A stretch of DNA of 6,263 nt from Oscillospiraceae bacterium (GTDB taxonomy: Bacteria; Bacillota_A; Clostridia; Oscillospirales; Oscillospiraceae): positions 1 to 6,263 of the forward strand of contig SVLA01000119.1 in NCBI GenBank assembly GCA_015068175.1, given 5' to 3'. A model generated the notes under the pieces. The model had not been told where the DNA came from and made no database searches. It was given only the letters and a program-made list of their open reading frames with translations. Below are positions 6,085 through 6,263 of the stretch, piece by piece (position 1 is the stretch's first letter; each line of letters starts with the position of its first letter). The translations under genes and the position numbers were made by a program.

Positions 6085-6121
6085 TCAACAGCCGGTTGAA
6101 TGGGAGTCAACGGCCGGTTGA
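6085..6121. promoter_or_regulatory. Paired dyad operators TCAAC-N5-GTTGA
   Basis: Two 15-bp pseudo-palindromes, TCAACAGCCGGTTGA (6085-6099) and TCAACGGCCGGTTGA (6107-6121), differ at one base and repeat with a 22-bp period, close to two helical turns. This is what a pair of cooperatively bound dimers needs. They lie upstream of the regulator's promoter and just before a possible plus-strand -35 at 6134. The bound protein could be the adjacent XRE regulator (autoregulation) or an unseen one. Confidence 0.6.
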
Positions 6122-6133
6122 AGCGGTTTTTGC

Positions 6134-6162
6134 TTGCTTTTTTGACCCCGGTGCGTTATGAT
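6134..6162 (+). promoter_or_regulatory. Possible plus-strand promoter facing the right edge
   Basis: TTGCTT (6134-6139), 17 bases, then TATGAT (6157-6162) on the plus strand is a plausible sigma-A promoter divergent from the regulator gene. It begins 12 bases after the paired dyads. Downstream only an AAAGGGG-preceded 9-codon frame (6178-6207) is visible before the repeat at the edge, so any real product lies outside the window or is non-coding. Confidence 0.4.
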
Positions 6163-6221
6163 AAAGGGGAATTTTGAATGGGTAAGTTGTTGTTTAGCGC
6201 AGCGTGAAAACAAAAAACGTT

Positions 6222-6256
6222 GTCATCCCGAGCGACCGAAGGGAGTCGAGGGATCT
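6222..6256. repeat. REP-like interspersed palindromic repeat (partial, at window edge)
   Basis: The segment begins GTCATCCCGAGCGAC and ends GTCGAGGGATCT. It can fold with ATCCC (6225-6229) pairing GGGAT (6250-6254) and CGAC (6233-6236) pairing GTCG (6245-6248), around an 8-base loop. GTCATCCCGAGCG...GAGGGATCT motifs recur as short intergenic repeats in many bacterial genomes, which I know from memory and have not searched. The right boundary may lie beyond the window. Confidence 0.6.
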
Positions 6257-6263
6257 TCGTATT

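Noticed and set aside
6142..6162. TTGACC with TATGAT as a promoter pair
   Set aside because: Spacing is only 9 bases; TTGCTT at 6134-6139 gives the correct 17.

Overview
The window reads as a chromosomal piece of a Gram-positive anaerobe of the class Clostridia, most likely the Oscillospiraceae/Ruminococcaceae (Faecalibacterium/Subdoligranulum-like). The basis is the GC-rich coding sequence, strong AAAGGAGG-type ribosome binding sites, a lipoprotein-type binding protein, clostridial-looking protein sequences, and an interspersed GTCATCCCGAGCG...GAGGGATCT repeat at the right edge. The genus is inference. All six convincing genes lie on the minus strand, so transcription runs from high to low coordinates in three units.

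Unit 1 (5996 to 4965) is a single gene: an XRE-type DNA-binding domain fused to four membrane segments and a C-terminal LiaF-like/'toast-rack' repeat domain, probably a membrane-bound regulator. It has its own extended -10 promoter and ends in a strong terminator (4927-4957). Upstream of it (5997-6263, no gene) lie two near-identical 15-bp dyads, a possible plus-strand promoter facing right, and a REP-like repeat.

Unit 2 (4856 to 2835) is metY (PLP-dependent O-acetylhomoserine sulfhydrylase), followed after 3 bases by a ThiF/MoeB-fold E1-like enzyme that best fits tcdA (t6A dehydratase). It has a good sigma-A promoter (4889-4917) with a short leader, so there is no room for a T-box or SAM riboswitch. 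It ends in a terminator at 2801-2828.

Unit 3 (2589 to 97) is a complete polar amino acid ABC importer in the order binding lipoprotein, permease, ATPase. Its near-consensus promoter sits in an AT-rich, dyad-rich 245-bp gap, in sharp contrast to the GC-rich genes. A 12-bp perfect stem-loop separates the binding-protein gene from the permease gene. The permease and ATPase genes overlap by 17 bases, with a GTG start for the ATPase. A cluster of hairpins lies beyond the ATPase gene at the left edge.

Functionally, the middle unit makes homocysteine (or a related thiol amino acid) from sulfide. The neighbouring importer could supply an amino acid, possibly a sulfur one, but that link rests on adjacency alone because a terminator and a separate promoter divide them. 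No prophage, CRISPR array, insertion sequence or clearly new multi-gene system is visible. The most unusual items are the regulator's C-terminal domain, the paired dyads upstream of it, and the coupling of metY to an E1-like enzyme.
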